From Tritrichomonas musculus (lineage: Eukaryota > Parabasalia > Tritrichomonadida > Tritrichomonadidae), in NCBI GenBank assembly GCA_039105265.1, contig JAPFFF010000043.1, forward strand, positions 806,001 to 870,000: a DNA stretch of 64,000 nucleotides, written 5' to 3'. Made by a program: the position numbers and the translations under genes. The first letter of the stretch is position 1, and every line of letters begins with the position of its first letter. Under the pieces are notes generated by a model. It worked only from the letters and a program-made list of their open reading frames with translations. It did no database searches and was not told where the DNA came from. Positions 1-11,300 of the stretch are shown one piece after another.

Positions 1-369
1 ACTTCTTTGATTCAAATTCAACTTCCTTCGAGTTTGTCTCAGATTGAAGCTGCAGCATTCAAAGATTGTAAAGCTTTGTCTGAATTCATGATCCCTGGAG
101 CTGTTAATATAATTGAAAAATCAACTTTCTTTGGGTGTTCTTCTTTGGTAAAAATTTCAATCCCGAGATCTGTCGAATCTATCGGTTTTGGTGCTTTTAC
201 TGACTGTGTTTCATTGGAAGAAGTAACAATTCCATCTAATGTGAATTTAATTGGTGATTTTTGCTTCAAAAATTGTGCCAAACTTTCAAAGATATCAATT
301 GATGAAGATAAAACGAAAGTATCCAAAAATACTTTTTCAAATTGTAAATTATTACATTTGAAGCATTAA
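1..369 (+). CDS. BspA-like leucine-rich repeat protein, C-terminal part
   Basis: The frame is open from the window edge and ends at a stop at 367-369, so only the 3' end of the gene is present. It shows about five LRR_5 (BspA/TpLRR) repeats of roughly 23 residues with the recurring pattern IxIPxxVxxIGxxAFxxCxxLxxV. In trichomonads this family is very large; members are mostly surface or secreted proteins thought to bind host or environmental ligands. No transmembrane segment follows the repeats, and the protein ends shortly after the last one. The first Met in view (position 7) is unlikely to be the true start. Family assignment is firm; function is inferred from the family. Confidence 0.85.
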   Translation, partial: TSLIQIQLPSSLSQIEAAAFKDCKALSEFMIPGAVNIIEKSTFFGCSSLVKISIPRSVESIGFGAFTDCVSLEEVTIPSNVNLIGDFCFKNCAKLSKISIDEDKTKVSKNTFSNCKLLHLKH

Positions 370-1220
370 ATAAGTGAACTTAAACCTTTATTTAAAAAAA
401 AAATATAATCGATATATAGTAAAGATAAAAGTGAGAAAATCAAAATACTTATTGTATCTTTTCTTGTGGGAGTTTATATGAATTAAAATGTTATATTATG
501 TATTTTCTCCAATATTTGAGTAAAATAAAAAAAGATTATTGAAACATGCATGAGCCACACAAAGTTTATTTCTATCACTAACATGTGTAATTTAGGTTTT
601 TATTCTTAATTAATCATTTTCATGATTTTCTTCAGTATTTTAAATCGCATTTCATAAAAAATTTGCCATAAAATTTTGAGTTTCACAAATTTTATTTGAA
701 AAATAAAAAACTCAATTATTTTCATGAAAATTATTTGTTTTATATTTTAAAATTAAAATATAATATAAATAATATTTTTAATAATTATATTTAATATTTA
801 ATTCATTGCATAATTCCAATTGCTTATAAAATTTTATCAAAATTTTATTTTCACCAAAATGAGAGGTCGTTCTACTTATAAAAAGTAATTCAAAAACAGA
901 TTATTTTATAGTATGCTATTATATGATATATAAATTTAAAGAGAGAATAATATTTAAAAAAAATTTCGGACTGATTTTTAGATATTTTAATTTTTAATAA
1001 TTCAATGAAAAGCAATAATAATTTTGACCATATTTTTGACCAAGAAGATAAAATTTATTTTTATTACACTTTTTCTCATTTATCATAATTCATTATTATA
1101 TTTATTTAATAATTTTTTTTAAGAATTGCATGCTTTTACTAGTTTATTTCATAAAAAAATAATTTGAGAAGCATTTATTTTTTCTCTCAATTTCTAAATT
1201 CAAAAAAAAATATTTTATTC
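370..1220. other. AT-rich intergenic DNA, no gene seen
   Basis: About 850 bases of extremely AT-rich DNA between the BspA-like gene and the left end of the inverted-repeat element. No open frame of useful length, tRNA or clear repeat was recognised. Confidence 0.6.
1213..1220. repeat. 8-bp target-site duplication, left copy
   Basis: TTTTATTC directly abuts the left inverted repeat and is repeated exactly at 3496-3503 next to the right one. Confidence 0.7.
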
Positions 1221-3495
1221 ATGGGTGGTGCAACGATAAAAATACGTTACACGTTTTGTGAAAATTTATGAATATCTCTTTTTCTATTTAATATAATTAA
1301 ATAAATTCCATATAGAACTCTTTGTATTTTTAATTAAATAATTTTAAATGATAATTCATTGAGCTATTCAAACTTTTTTGGAAATCATTTAATGTGAAAT
1401 ATCATGAAATGATATTGATTTTCAGTAGTATAATGTATTATTTTATATTCAGATACATTTTCATTTTCTAATAATTTAGTTAAAAATAATTTTATCTTCA
1501 ATGTGATTAAAAAAATTGCATTTTTTGGTTGTATGCCATATAGATTTAACTTTTCTGAAATATCAAACAAATTCTAGATAATATAAAGTATCAATACATA
1601 TTTTTATTTATGTGATATATATGATTGTATACTATAAAATAATCACATTTAATCGTGCGCAACTTTATTTCAAAATGAAATTTGCATCAAATACCATTCA
1701 ATATATATCCAATATTATTTTGTATTATTCGGTTTTCATATCATATATAAGATATATTTAATATATATTTGATTTTCATTTTAAATATGTTTATAATAAA
1801 TAAAATAAGCATAAATTAAAAAATTTTTTTGTACTTAACAGTTTTTGATAATAGTTTAGAAAAATTATTTCAAGCACCATTCTTAATTTATTGAATGATA
1901 TTGTATAAATATAATTATTTTATTTCATTCAATTCTATATTATTATATCTTATTAAAAATAACTTGTAAATGTTATTAAAAATATTATAATATATATGTA
2001 TATAATTATAAATAAATATCATATTCAATATTAGTAGATTCTAATGTTAATATAAAAACATAAGAATTTAGTTACTCATATTTTCTGAGAAACAAAAATT
2101 GATAAGATTTTATTGAATTTTAAATTGAGAAAATTCTGAATAAGATTATTTTTTTTCTCATTCAATTTTAATATACATATATAGTTGCGCAGCATTAATT
2201 TTGTAGTTCCGGACCTCATTTAACTCTTATAATATATATCATTATATTTAAATTATAAATATAAAACAAAAGTATTTTTTTATCGTTGCAGAGGTATGGA
2301 AACTAACTTTTGTGAGAATTCATGAAAAATGTAAAAATGCAATTATCTTATTATATTAAATAAAAAAATTAAATTTTATACAAATTTAAAATTTGTATAA
2401 ATATGTTAATATGAAAAAAATAAATTATAACTAAATTTAAAAGAAATGACAATATATTACTATTTTCTAAAACGCTCAATGCAACATTAATTTTAAAAAA
2501 ATATCTATCAGAGTTAACTACAACATTGGAAAAAAGAGCTCAAAATGATCAAAAATCTTTTTTTATTACGAAAAAACCATTTTTATGAAATATTTGGTGA
2601 TGTGATGTTTTGAGAAGGCAAAAAATCTTTCATTCCTGGACTTATCGTACATTTTTATTTTACTATATTTTTATATACATAAATATCTAATTATATTTAA
2701 GAAAATATTAAATTTTTATAGATTGTAAATAAAGATATTTCCAAAAAAAGAAAATATTTGAAAATCATTGAAAACAAAAGAAATAATGAGTACAATTTCA
2801 TGTTAAAAAATAAAATAATCTTAGAAATTGCAAATTTAAAACAAGAAATCTGAAGTCTTCGACCCTAATGAAATCTATTAAAAGAAAAATCTGATAAATT
2901 AATTACAATCAATGTAAATCATGATATAAAAAATTATGATTGGCCAAAAAAATAATTTAGAAACAAGCATAAAAATGAATTTTAATTGTTCAAATGATAT
3001 TTGATGATTTTGGAACAAATGAAAAGCATGAAAGCTAAAAAGGAATTATAGGAAAAAAAAAACACTATTTTTTTTTAGAAAACATGCGATTAAATGGAAT
3101 AATATCATTCATAAAAATAAGTAAATGTTTTTATTTTATTTGTTTTTTTCATATATAAATATATCAAATCGAAAATAAAAATTTTTAATGATAAAATCAT
3201 TTTTTTTATTCGTATGAAATTATAAGGATTTAAAAGTCAAATATTTTTATTCTCTCCTGATTTGTTTTAAAAAAAAGTTTATTTTTGAAAATTTATATAT
3301 TCTATAGTTTATTGTTTTTTTTGTGAAAGTTTGATTCAAATTATTAATATTTGTTTATCTTTAAAATCTATCTGCAAAAATTTAATTAAATTTTATATAT
3401 ATATTATATGTTTTATATTAATTATAATATGTCAATATTAAATTTGATTTGTCCAGGAATTAGAGTTTCCGTACCTCTATCGTTGCACCACCCAT
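1221..3495. mobile_element. Non-autonomous DNA transposon with 18-bp perfect terminal inverted repeats
   Basis: ATGGGTGGTGCAACGATA at 1221-1238 is exactly the reverse complement of 3478-3495, and similarity continues inward with mismatches (a TACG shared a few bases further in). The element is flanked by an exact 8-bp direct repeat, TTTTATTC, at 1213-1220 and 3496-3503, as expected for a target-site duplication. Length is about 2.3 kb. No intact transposase is present. A stretch at about 2700-2960 reads on the + strand like a decayed Lys/Glu-rich coding segment with several stops. An 8-bp duplication fits hAT elements and is near the 8-11 bp of MULEs, both known in trichomonads; the GGG-type end does not decide the superfamily. 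Confidence 0.75.
2204..2327. repeat. Internal copies of the element's subterminal sequence
   Basis: Inside the 1221-3495 element, 2291-2304 (GAGGTATGGAAACT) matches the reverse complement of the right subterminal region (GAGGTACGGAAACT), and TTTTGTGARAATTYATGAA occurs both at 1254-1272 and 2309-2327. About 2204-2214 carries a related motif in the opposite orientation (TCCGGACCTCA). This suggests that the element is a composite of two copies of one family, or has been rearranged internally. Confidence 0.45.
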
Positions 3496-3503
3496 TTTTA
3501 TTC
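3496..3503. repeat. 8-bp target-site duplication, right copy
   Basis: Exact copy of TTTTATTC at 1213-1220, abutting the right inverted repeat of the 1221-3495 element. Confidence 0.7.
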
Positions 3504-3665
3504 TATAATAAAAGTGTAATAAAATTATATAATTTATTTATATCTTTAACAAAACATAAATATTAGTTAATTAATTGAATAATTATATAATAATAATATT
3601 GCTTATTATTAATTACAATCATTTTAAGAGTATTATTGAAATTATATATATATATATTTATAAGA

Positions 3666-4129
3666 TTGAATAATAAATAAACTCAATTAAATCTTTTTCA
3701 TCTCTTATTCAAAATTGAAAGATTTTGCTTTTTTCTTTCAATTTTTTTTTTATTCGGTTTTGCCATTTTTATTTTTGGTTTCAAGAAAAAGCAGCCAGAG
3801 ACAAAACTTTATATTTGTCATTAGAGTAGGCAACAAAAAGATCAAATGCATTCATCTGTAGTAGCTAAGCTAGCCAGGGATGTTTAAGGTTTCCATTTTA
3901 AACTATTCGCATGATTTAATAAAAATTTTCATTTTTATTCAATTTTTTTTTACTAATATAAATTGAATACTTTTGATTTTTAAAAAAAATAATTTTCATC
4001 CCCCGATAGCTACTTTTTAATAAAAACCTCAAATAATCATTCAAAATATTGAATAAAAATATTCAATTTTTTTCGAAAAATTGAATAAGAGATGAAAACA
4101 ATTTAATAGGGTTTATAATTGTTATTCAA
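3666..4129. mobile_element. MITE-like inverted-repeat unit, about 460 bp
   Basis: TTTTCATCTCTTATTCAA at 3695-3712 is the exact reverse complement of 4081-4098. Imperfect pairing continues outward, so that the unit begins with TTGAATAA at 3666 and ends with TTATTCAA at 4129. There is no open frame inside. The arms are about 45-50 bp with indels. No convincing target-site duplication was found, so boundaries are approximate and the superfamily is unknown. Confidence 0.5.
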
Positions 4130-4786
4130 TTTTTTCAATTAAATAAATAAAAATATTGAATAAATTATTTTAACAGAAAAATACTCTCAAATTATAAAAA
4201 TTAATCTATATCTATAAATATCTAAAATTTTGATAAATTAATTGAATAATCAAATTAATAATATATATATAAATATATAAAAATATATAAAAATCTTTAA
4301 TTTGGATATTATTGTATAGAAATTTAAAATGCAATTTTATAATGCAAAATTGACAGGAAGAAATTTCCTAAAAAGTTGAAGATAAAATCATATTACAATA
4401 ACTAACCAAAAGAATAAATAACAAAACCCAGTGAATAATGTTGATGTCAAAAAACTGAAATTATCTAATAATACAATTCTGAAACCAATAATCATTTAAA
4501 TAGAATGATTCGAGGCATTTTTAACGAGTATATGAATAATAATATAATTTATCGTATTAAATCTTAAAAATCATAAAAATTCAAAGATAAAATTAGTAAT
4601 GATTAATATTATTTCAAAAATTAAAAAAATCATATTTAACTACAATTTTACATTTAACAAAACAGAATAATCCTATAAATTATGATTATATCATTTTTAT
4701 GAAATTTTGATAAATATTTTTTGGTAAAAAGTTGATTGCAAGTAAAAAGTTACGTTAAAATCACTTCACTGAACGACCTCTCCAAA
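4130..4786. other. AT-rich intergenic DNA upstream of the DUF3447 gene
   Basis: About 650 bases with no recognised gene or repeat. TCACTTCACT at 4761-4770, just upstream of the ATG at 4787, resembles two overlapping trichomonad initiator elements (TCA-pyrimidine-T-A/T), which in Trichomonas vaginalis lie close to the start codon. Confidence 0.45.
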
Positions 4787-6609
4787 ATGATTAAAATTTT
4801 GATAAAATTTTATTTGGTTCATATGGAAATAGAAGCATATATTAACAAAAAGAAAGAAATTTATTTATCTCTTCTTTGTTTTATTGAAGCAACAGATAAC
4901 GTTGATATTCACTTTCAAAGTTTAATTGAAGTTTTAAATAAACAAAACGTTTTACAAGAAAAAAGAAAAACACAAGAATTATTAATATTAATATCGAAAA
5001 TAGTAACATATCACCATCTAACACCAGATTTAATTAGCAATTTTGAAATGATTTTGAAATATATTATCAATAATATAAAAGAATCAATTTCTACTGAAGA
5101 AATTTTTCAAATATTTCGACCAAATAAACGATTTCTATTTCTACTTTTTGATAAACAAATTTTAACTCCAGATGAACGAACAATAAAAATAATTCTCAAA
5201 CATTCAAATTCACACTTTGTTTGCAATCGTCACTACTTTTTCAGAGCAATAAAACCGTTTCTCAGTAAAGAAGATGTTACAAAAATTGAGAAAGAAATTC
5301 CTGAAAAATACGATAAAGATATTCAATCATTTGAAAATCAATGTTTTGAAGGCACCAATGAGTCTTACATTTGTTCATTGATTCGACAAGACTTAGTTGA
5401 AGAATTTATAAAATTTGTTAATCGAACCAATTTATCACTATTAAGTACTATCAAACCATCAATATATGAAACAGATATCTTTTTAATGGGCAAATATTTA
5501 ACATTAATTGAATATGCAGCATTTTATGGTTCAATTCAAATTTTTCAATACTTGCTATTAAACCAAGTTAAATTGACTGAATCTTTGTGGACTTGTGCGA
5601 TTCATTCAAACAATGCTGAAATGATTCATCTTCTTGAGACTAACTTAAAATTAAAAGAAAATGAATATGATGATATTTTGAAAGAATCAATCAAATGTCA
5701 TCATAATGACATCTGTGATTACATCAAAGATAACTTGATGGAACCAACTGTTGAAAACAGATTGAAATGGAAATTTGACAATTGTATTTGTGAATCTTAT
5801 AATTACTATTTTTATCCAAATGATATTTCATACATAATTGAAAAACCAAGAAATAGTAAAGGATTCAACATTTCTAATTTAATTCAAAAATTTACATCAT
5901 TAACAATTCCTTCTCTGTGACATTGATCGGAAGATCTGCATTCATTGACTGCATATCTTTGATTGAAATAAAAATTCCATCAACTGTAACTTTTATTGAT
6001 AGTAATGCATTTGAAGATTGCACTTCGTTGAAACATGTTGTGTTTGAAGAAAATTCATCATTGGAAAAAATTGGAAATAGTGCTTTTTCTGGTTGTTCAT
6101 CGTTGGAAGAAATTGCAATTCCAAATTCAGTGACTTCAATTGGATATTGTTCTTTTAATGAATGTTCTTTGTTGAGTAATATACAAATGTCCTCTTCTAT
6201 GCAAATTATTAGTTCTTCCACTTTTGCTTATTGTAAAGCATTGAAAAAAATCGTTATTCCATCTTCTGTTAACTTGATTAGATCTAATGCCTTCAATTCT
6301 TGTTCATCTTTGGAAAATGTGATTTTTGAAAATCCTTCTTCGTTGAATAAAATTGGATTCGCCGCTTTCAAAAAATGTTCCTCTTTGATTGAAATTACAA
6401 TTCCATCATCTGTTCAAAAAATTGGATTTGATGCATTTAAAGAATGCACATCATTGAAAAAAGTTTCAATACTTTCACCAAAAGTTAAAATTGAATATGG
6501 AGTGTTCAGTGAATGCAATTCATTATCTGAGATTTCAATTCCATCTTCAATTAAAAATGATATTGGCTTACTTGGAATCTCAAAAGAAGTTAAAATAACT
6601 ACACATTGA
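4787..6609 (+). pseudogene. DUF3447 (ankyrin-type) plus BspA-like LRR fusion gene, split by one frameshift
   Basis: The first part (4787 to about 5910) encodes a DUF3447-type protein: a helical N-terminus, then the family signature LIEYAAFYGSIQIFQYLL and WTCAIHSNNAEMIHLLE. The second part (about 5911-6609) encodes around nine LRR_5 repeats. At 5911-5917 the LRR consensus IPSSVTxIG is interrupted because one base is missing from a TCTTCT run, which puts the two halves in different frames, and the first frame meets a TGA at 5918-5920. Everything else is open, so this is either a very recent pseudogene or a sequencing or assembly indel. An ATG at 4787 lies behind an initiator-like TCACTT; ATG 4823 (MEIEAYINKKKE) is the alternative start. 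The fused domain order implies one surface- or interaction-type repeat protein. Its function is unknown. Confidence 0.75.
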
Positions 6610-6653
6610 TTAAATACAGAAATAATATTTTTTTTTCTTTTTATTAAATATAA

Positions 6654-7034
6654 AGAAGAAATGAGGAAGCTAGATTGAAGAAGCAGCAAGAAGAAGAAGA
6701 AGAAGCAAGAAGGAAGAAGAAGCAAGAAGAAGAAGAAGAAGCAAGAAGGAAGAAGAAGCAAGAAGAAGAAGCATTAGCAAGATTGAAGCAAGAAGACGAT
6801 GCAAGAAGGAAGAATCCATATGTTCCATATGTTCCAATTTCAAATAAAGTCTTTCCACCACCTCGCTCATATAATATAATACAAGTTCCTCCACCTCCTC
6901 CACCTCCTTCTAATCAACAAATACCGCCACCTCCAAGTGTTCTCGCTAGACCATCTGCATTTGCCGTGAATCAAAAACTCAGTACCAATCCAAAAGAAGA
7001 AACAAAGATAGAAGAAGAAGAAGAAGTTGATCAA
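6654..7034 (+). pseudogene. Glu/Lys/Arg-rich and proline-rich coding relic, left flank of the Polinton
   Basis: An open frame with no start codon: EEARRKKKQ repeats (a charged helix), then a proline-rich stretch (positions about 6855-6940), then a Glu-rich stretch that runs into the Polinton terminus at 7035. Composition is unlike the host LRR gene ending at 6609. Because the opposite flank (29758 onward) carries Polinton-like polymerase sequence, this is probably part of an older Polinton-like locus interrupted by the younger insertion. It is treated as a fossil; no function is assigned. Confidence 0.45.
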
Positions 7035-7298
7035 AGTAGTTATACATAGTGAAGGGGGGATAGATAACTAGTATAAGCAAATGGGGCTCTCTGGCTTTGA
7101 AAGCTTCCTGAAGAGACGATAATTTGAGGTACTTTGGAGATGTTTTATATTATAGCTCCCTCGCTTTGAAAAGCTCCCTCGCTATAATAAACCATATCTC
7201 CAAACAGCCCCCAAGCAACCCCCACCCAGCCACCCTACACGGAGAGCCCCATTTGCTTATACTAGTTATCTATCCCCCCTTCACTATGTATAACTACT
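7035..7298. repeat. Near-palindromic terminus of the left TIR
   Basis: The first 56 bp (7035-7090, beginning AGTAGTTATACATAG) are the exact reverse complement of 7243-7298. Closer to the centre (about 7166), GGAGATGTTTTATATTATAG pairs imperfectly with CTATAATAAACCATATCTCC, and AGCTCCCTCGCT occurs twice. The whole 264-bp end could fold into one long hairpin or cruciform. Confidence 0.85.
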
Positions 7299-7310
7299 TA
7301 ATACCAACCT

Positions 7311-7560
7311 ATCTCAAACAACCATCACACACATCCACTCAAGCAATCATCTCAAGCAACTCCATCTCATACATCCACTCATGCAACCTATCTAGTATAC
7401 TCCTACAGCAATCCATCTCACACAAATCCACTCAAGCAATCATCTCATGCAATCATCTCCCATATCTTGTATCGCAAATCATCTCATGCAACCATCACAC
7501 ACATCCACTCATGCAATCATCTCCCAAATCTCATCACATACATCTATTCATGCAACCACT
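7311..7560. repeat. Subterminal minisatellite of the left TIR
   Basis: Degenerate tandem copies built from CATCCACTCATGCAA and CATCTCATGCAACCATCACA-like words. The same array, reverse-complemented, occupies about 29233-29480 in the right TIR. Such subterminal repeats could be binding sites for the integrase or a terminal-DNA-binding protein, but that is inference. Confidence 0.7.
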
Positions 7561-7611
7561 TCATGTACACCCGATACCTACTCAAAAATAAATCTTTAAT
7601 TGAATCCAAGC

Positions 7612-8358
7612 TTAATGATTCGTTGGTGTGTCAATATTAGTTGTCCCTGCAGGTTTAATTTTAATGTTGACAAATAATGGAGACTTTAATATGACAGGTT
7701 GGTACATGAAATCTACTAGCCTCATTTCGATGTGTTTTAGTGAATCGGTAAATGTTTTAATTTTGATTGGTTTAGATGAATCGTAATCAATTATAATAGG
7801 TGCCTGTGGTTCTATAACAGTATCAACTGTTGCAATCACAGATGGTGTATATTCATGTTCTCCTATAATACTATGTACAGCTTGACCTTGTAGTGATACG
7901 AGATATAATCTATTGGCATAATCCAATATTGGCAAATCAGGTACAACTGTCTCATTGTTGGCAGGTATAACAACTTCATTCTTTACACTATATAATCCTG
8001 TTATCAGTTTAGCTCTATGAGAACCTCTAATGAACGATACTTTATGCTGACTCGATAAACTCATTGTCCTACCATCAATATTTTTGAACACAATTATGTT
8101 TTGACAACTATTCAAGTATTTAACCAATCCAAGCATTGAGTAATAATATGTGTCTTTAAATTCTATCATCAGCGAACGTTCATTATTTCCGTCCTCATAT
8201 GAAAACATCAAATAGTCATCCTTAGTTACTATCAATATATTCCCCTTTGTATTGATTGATGAAACATAATACTTCACGTAATCACATTTCCAAGGTATGT
8301 CTACATTTAGTTTCACCAGACTATAATCTGTTGCATTACTATTAACTGAACACAACAT
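7612..8358 (-). CDS. Polinton protein of unknown function, about 248 aa
   Basis: The open frame extends upstream to 8661, but that part overlaps the 8375 gene on the opposite strand; the Met at 8358 (MLCSVNSNATDYS) is the sensible start. The product is beta-rich looking, without membrane segments, and ends near the inner edge of the left TIR. Its size and composition would fit a jelly-roll minor capsid protein, but no diagnostic motif was recognised. Its start codon lies only 16 bp from the start of the divergent giant gene, so the two must share a promoter region. Confidence 0.6.
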   Translation of the reverse strand: MLCSVNSNATDYSLVKLNVDIPWKCDYVKYYVSSINTKGNILIVTKDDYLMFSYEDGNNERSLMIEFKDTYYYSMLGLVKYLNSCQNIIVFKNIDGRTMSLSSQHKVSFIRGSHRAKLITGLYSVKNEVVIPANNETVVPDLPILDYANRLYLVSLQGQAVHSIIGEHEYTPSVIATVDTVIEPQAPIIIDYDSSKPIKIKTFTDSLKHIEMRLVDFMYQPVILKSPLFVNIKIKPAGTTNIDTPTNH

Positions 8359-8374
8359 TTTACTATCTGTTAAA
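8359..8374. promoter_or_regulatory. 16-bp divergent intergenic space in the Polinton
   Basis: The start codons of the minus-strand gene (8358) and the giant plus-strand gene (8375) are separated by only 16 bp, so their core promoters must overlap each other or extend into the opposing coding sequences. Confidence 0.5.
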
Positions 8375-11300
8375 ATGTCTATTGTACCATATGCTTTTCG
8401 TTGTAATGAAGCAACCAAGTTAAAGGATAAAGGTTTGTCGATAGAAGTAGCTGAAGATGATGAAGGTAACGAACAATTCAGTTTCACACGAGAGGATGGT
8501 GAACCAGTCGCATTCAATAATATATATAGCAAAGCTGAAGTTGACCAAATGGCATTAGGAAAGGACTTTAAAATTGATTCATTTAAAGATTTAACTATTA
8601 CTGGTGGGCAAAGCTTACCTGTCTTCGCTGATGGTGCTACAAATACACAATATTGTACCACTTATAATAAACTGATGGAATTATTGAGAACCAATTTTAA
8701 TAATCTAACCAAATATATACATGACCTAAATATAGATGGGGTCGATTTGAGTGATTTGGCGAACACAGATATATCATTGAGTCAAATGAATTATATCGAT
8801 AACAACAACATAATTCAACCACACAATCCGTCAAGTATAAATGATGTCATCAAAACATACAACTCATCCAATACTTCGATTCAATCATTATTATCTAACA
8901 TGAATGGGTTTGTGAAGAAATCCGGATTTGAGAATACAGATATATATCCTAATGGTCAACTGAATTTATTTGGCTCCTCATTATCAAATAATCTCAATGC
9001 AACAAATAATATCAAAACATATGCCAATCTATTCACCAGTCTCAATACCAATAATGCAAACCTATTACAAATATTGAATGGTCTTCAAAATGATATATCA
9101 ACTGCTTCCAATAGTGATATAACAAATCTCTTGAATACACTTGAGAATATGGAGTACCTCGTTGTCCTAAAAATAAATGATAGATATGAGATACGCAAAG
9201 TGAAGTGTCAAAAAGCTCCATCAGGTGATGACCTCCCAGTCGAGCCAACCAAATATGATGTCATCGTGAACCCAGATGATAATAAGGAGTATGATATCGA
9301 AGATGTGGATACACTGATTGAAAACAAGTCACCTATCAGTCACGATAACATGGATAAAGTTATCAATGTAGTGGTCAAGACATCAAGTTTTATGCTACTT
9401 CTATTGAAAAGTACATTCTCTATAACTGGTAAGCTATTATCATACACACTCTCAGGGGTATCATCTATGAGTAAGGTAACATACAATACAGCCACATCAT
9501 TGATGGAATCATTATATTTTAATTCAGGATACATCTGGCATTATACAGTAGATACATCTGGTAAACTGGTTCGCTACCTAATCACATTTAAGGATAGGGT
9601 TGTTGATGCACTACCAACAATTGATTCATCTACAGTACATAAAGTATTTGATAACTTTGGTAGTTTCATTAAATGGCTCCAAGAACCTGATAATTTTCTA
9701 ATATGTGCAGGCACGTTTCAATTGACATTATTACTGATTATATATGGAATCAAAATAATATTCAATGAGGAGAAGACCTATAAGAAGCTTAGTCCCATGG
9801 AGCATAAATTGAAATTTGAAGAGATGAAGAGAGAGCATGCAGCTATAGCAGCTCGCCTCAAGAAGAAAGCTAAACCAACACCCCTTAGTGATGAGATTGA
9901 TATACTAACGGATGATAACCCATTATTGGATGTAGCATCAGTATTTGTTGATACGATTGATTTGGTGAATAATTTATGTGAGGCTCATAATTATGTCATG
10001 GATAGATTGGATGAGATACCCGCAGGCGATTCAAATTTTGCCAGTGAGGCAGGTATCGATGAATTCATAATTACAAACAAGGATGTATCTTCATTAACAA
10101 ATACCATTAATAATATCGAATGTAACCTATTAGTTATTAATGTTCCTGATGAACAAAAACAAGCCTTCCTCAGCTACAATAGACCAATTTTCAAAATTGT
10201 GTTACGAAAGAATGTTATATATGATAGCAAAGGCAGATATATTAAAGAGTTCTATATTGTATCCAAAAATAATAAGATACTGTGTCCAGTAATCAAATTT
10301 GATTCGTATCAAAATTTCTGTATTATCAATGATAGTTCTTTAATCGCAACAAGATCCATTGGACCTGCTGACCAAAATGACCTCGATGGTAAGTTTTATA
10401 TAGCATTTGATAAAAAGTTACCATTTCATCCATATAAGCTATTCCTCAATGGAGAGTTATCAATTATGAATGAATACACACCAACTCTATTGAAAACGGA
10501 TAAGCCTATTAAATGTAAAACCATAATTGCTGATAATGCGTTGAAGCTTCATAAAAGTGATGTCCACTACTTCTATAAGCCATCCATTATTCAGGATTAC
10601 ATTATACAGGATGAGGATTACTACAAAATTATATTTGAGGTGCCTGATGATTATACTATACCAGACCAACTCGAATTCAAGTTTACAGAACATTGTTTTG
10701 GTAACCATTGGTCATTGAAATGGTGTGCTGATGAGACCCATTCCAATAAAGGCTATTGGACAGGTAATAATATCCAAGGTAGACTCAATTCTAAAGTTAT
10801 CACCAAATGGAATCTTCGACCCAGTAAGAAAACTAACGATTGCTACGGTTGCTGGATAACTATTAAGCAAACAGATTTGCACGAGTCGATAATTACAAAT
10901 GAAGGGAATGGTTTGATGCATTCGCTATTGAAAAACTATAAACATGTATTCAAAATTCAAATGAATGATGGTACTATTAGAGATGGTAGTGAATGGAATA
11001 TGACATATGCTTACGAGAACCATTTAACAGATGGTCTATCGAACTCGTTACATCCAGGGTATTATGGTACCATCATTTTATATTTATCAATGGATAACAC
11101 CGAGGGAATTCGAACCGACCTGATTGATAAGATATATTTGGATATATATTTGGGGGATTCGATTACTGGCACTAGGTTATCATTCAAACCAGATGGGTTC
11201 CATGCTCAAAAGAATGGCAAGGTATATGTTGATGTCATCCCTGTCCTCGATACGATTGAGAAGATTAGCTATGAATATTCTACTACTAAAATTAATACAG

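Larger units (their letters stand above)
7035..7606. repeat. Polinton left terminal inverted repeat
   Basis: Matches the reverse complement of 29187-29757 with only a few substitutions and short length differences. The outer 264 bp form a near-palindrome; the inner part is a degenerate C/A-rich minisatellite. Open frames seen inside it (for example 7124-7591) exist in both repeat copies with shifted reading and are not considered genes. Confidence 0.92.

Noticed and set aside
2700-3000. Possible surviving transposase fragment in the 1221-3495 element
   Set aside because: The reading is short, Lys/Glu/Ile-rich and stop-interrupted, with no catalytic motif; too weak to call a gene.
7124-7591. 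155-codon open frame in the left TIR, mirrored at 29183-29668
   Set aside because: It lies in palindromic and minisatellite TIR sequence, and the two copies differ by frame shifts, so there is no sign of coding selection.
8359-8661. N-terminal 101 codons of the longer minus-strand frame in the Polinton
   Set aside because: They overlap the start of the 1719-aa gene antisense; the acidic sense protein is the better coding candidate.
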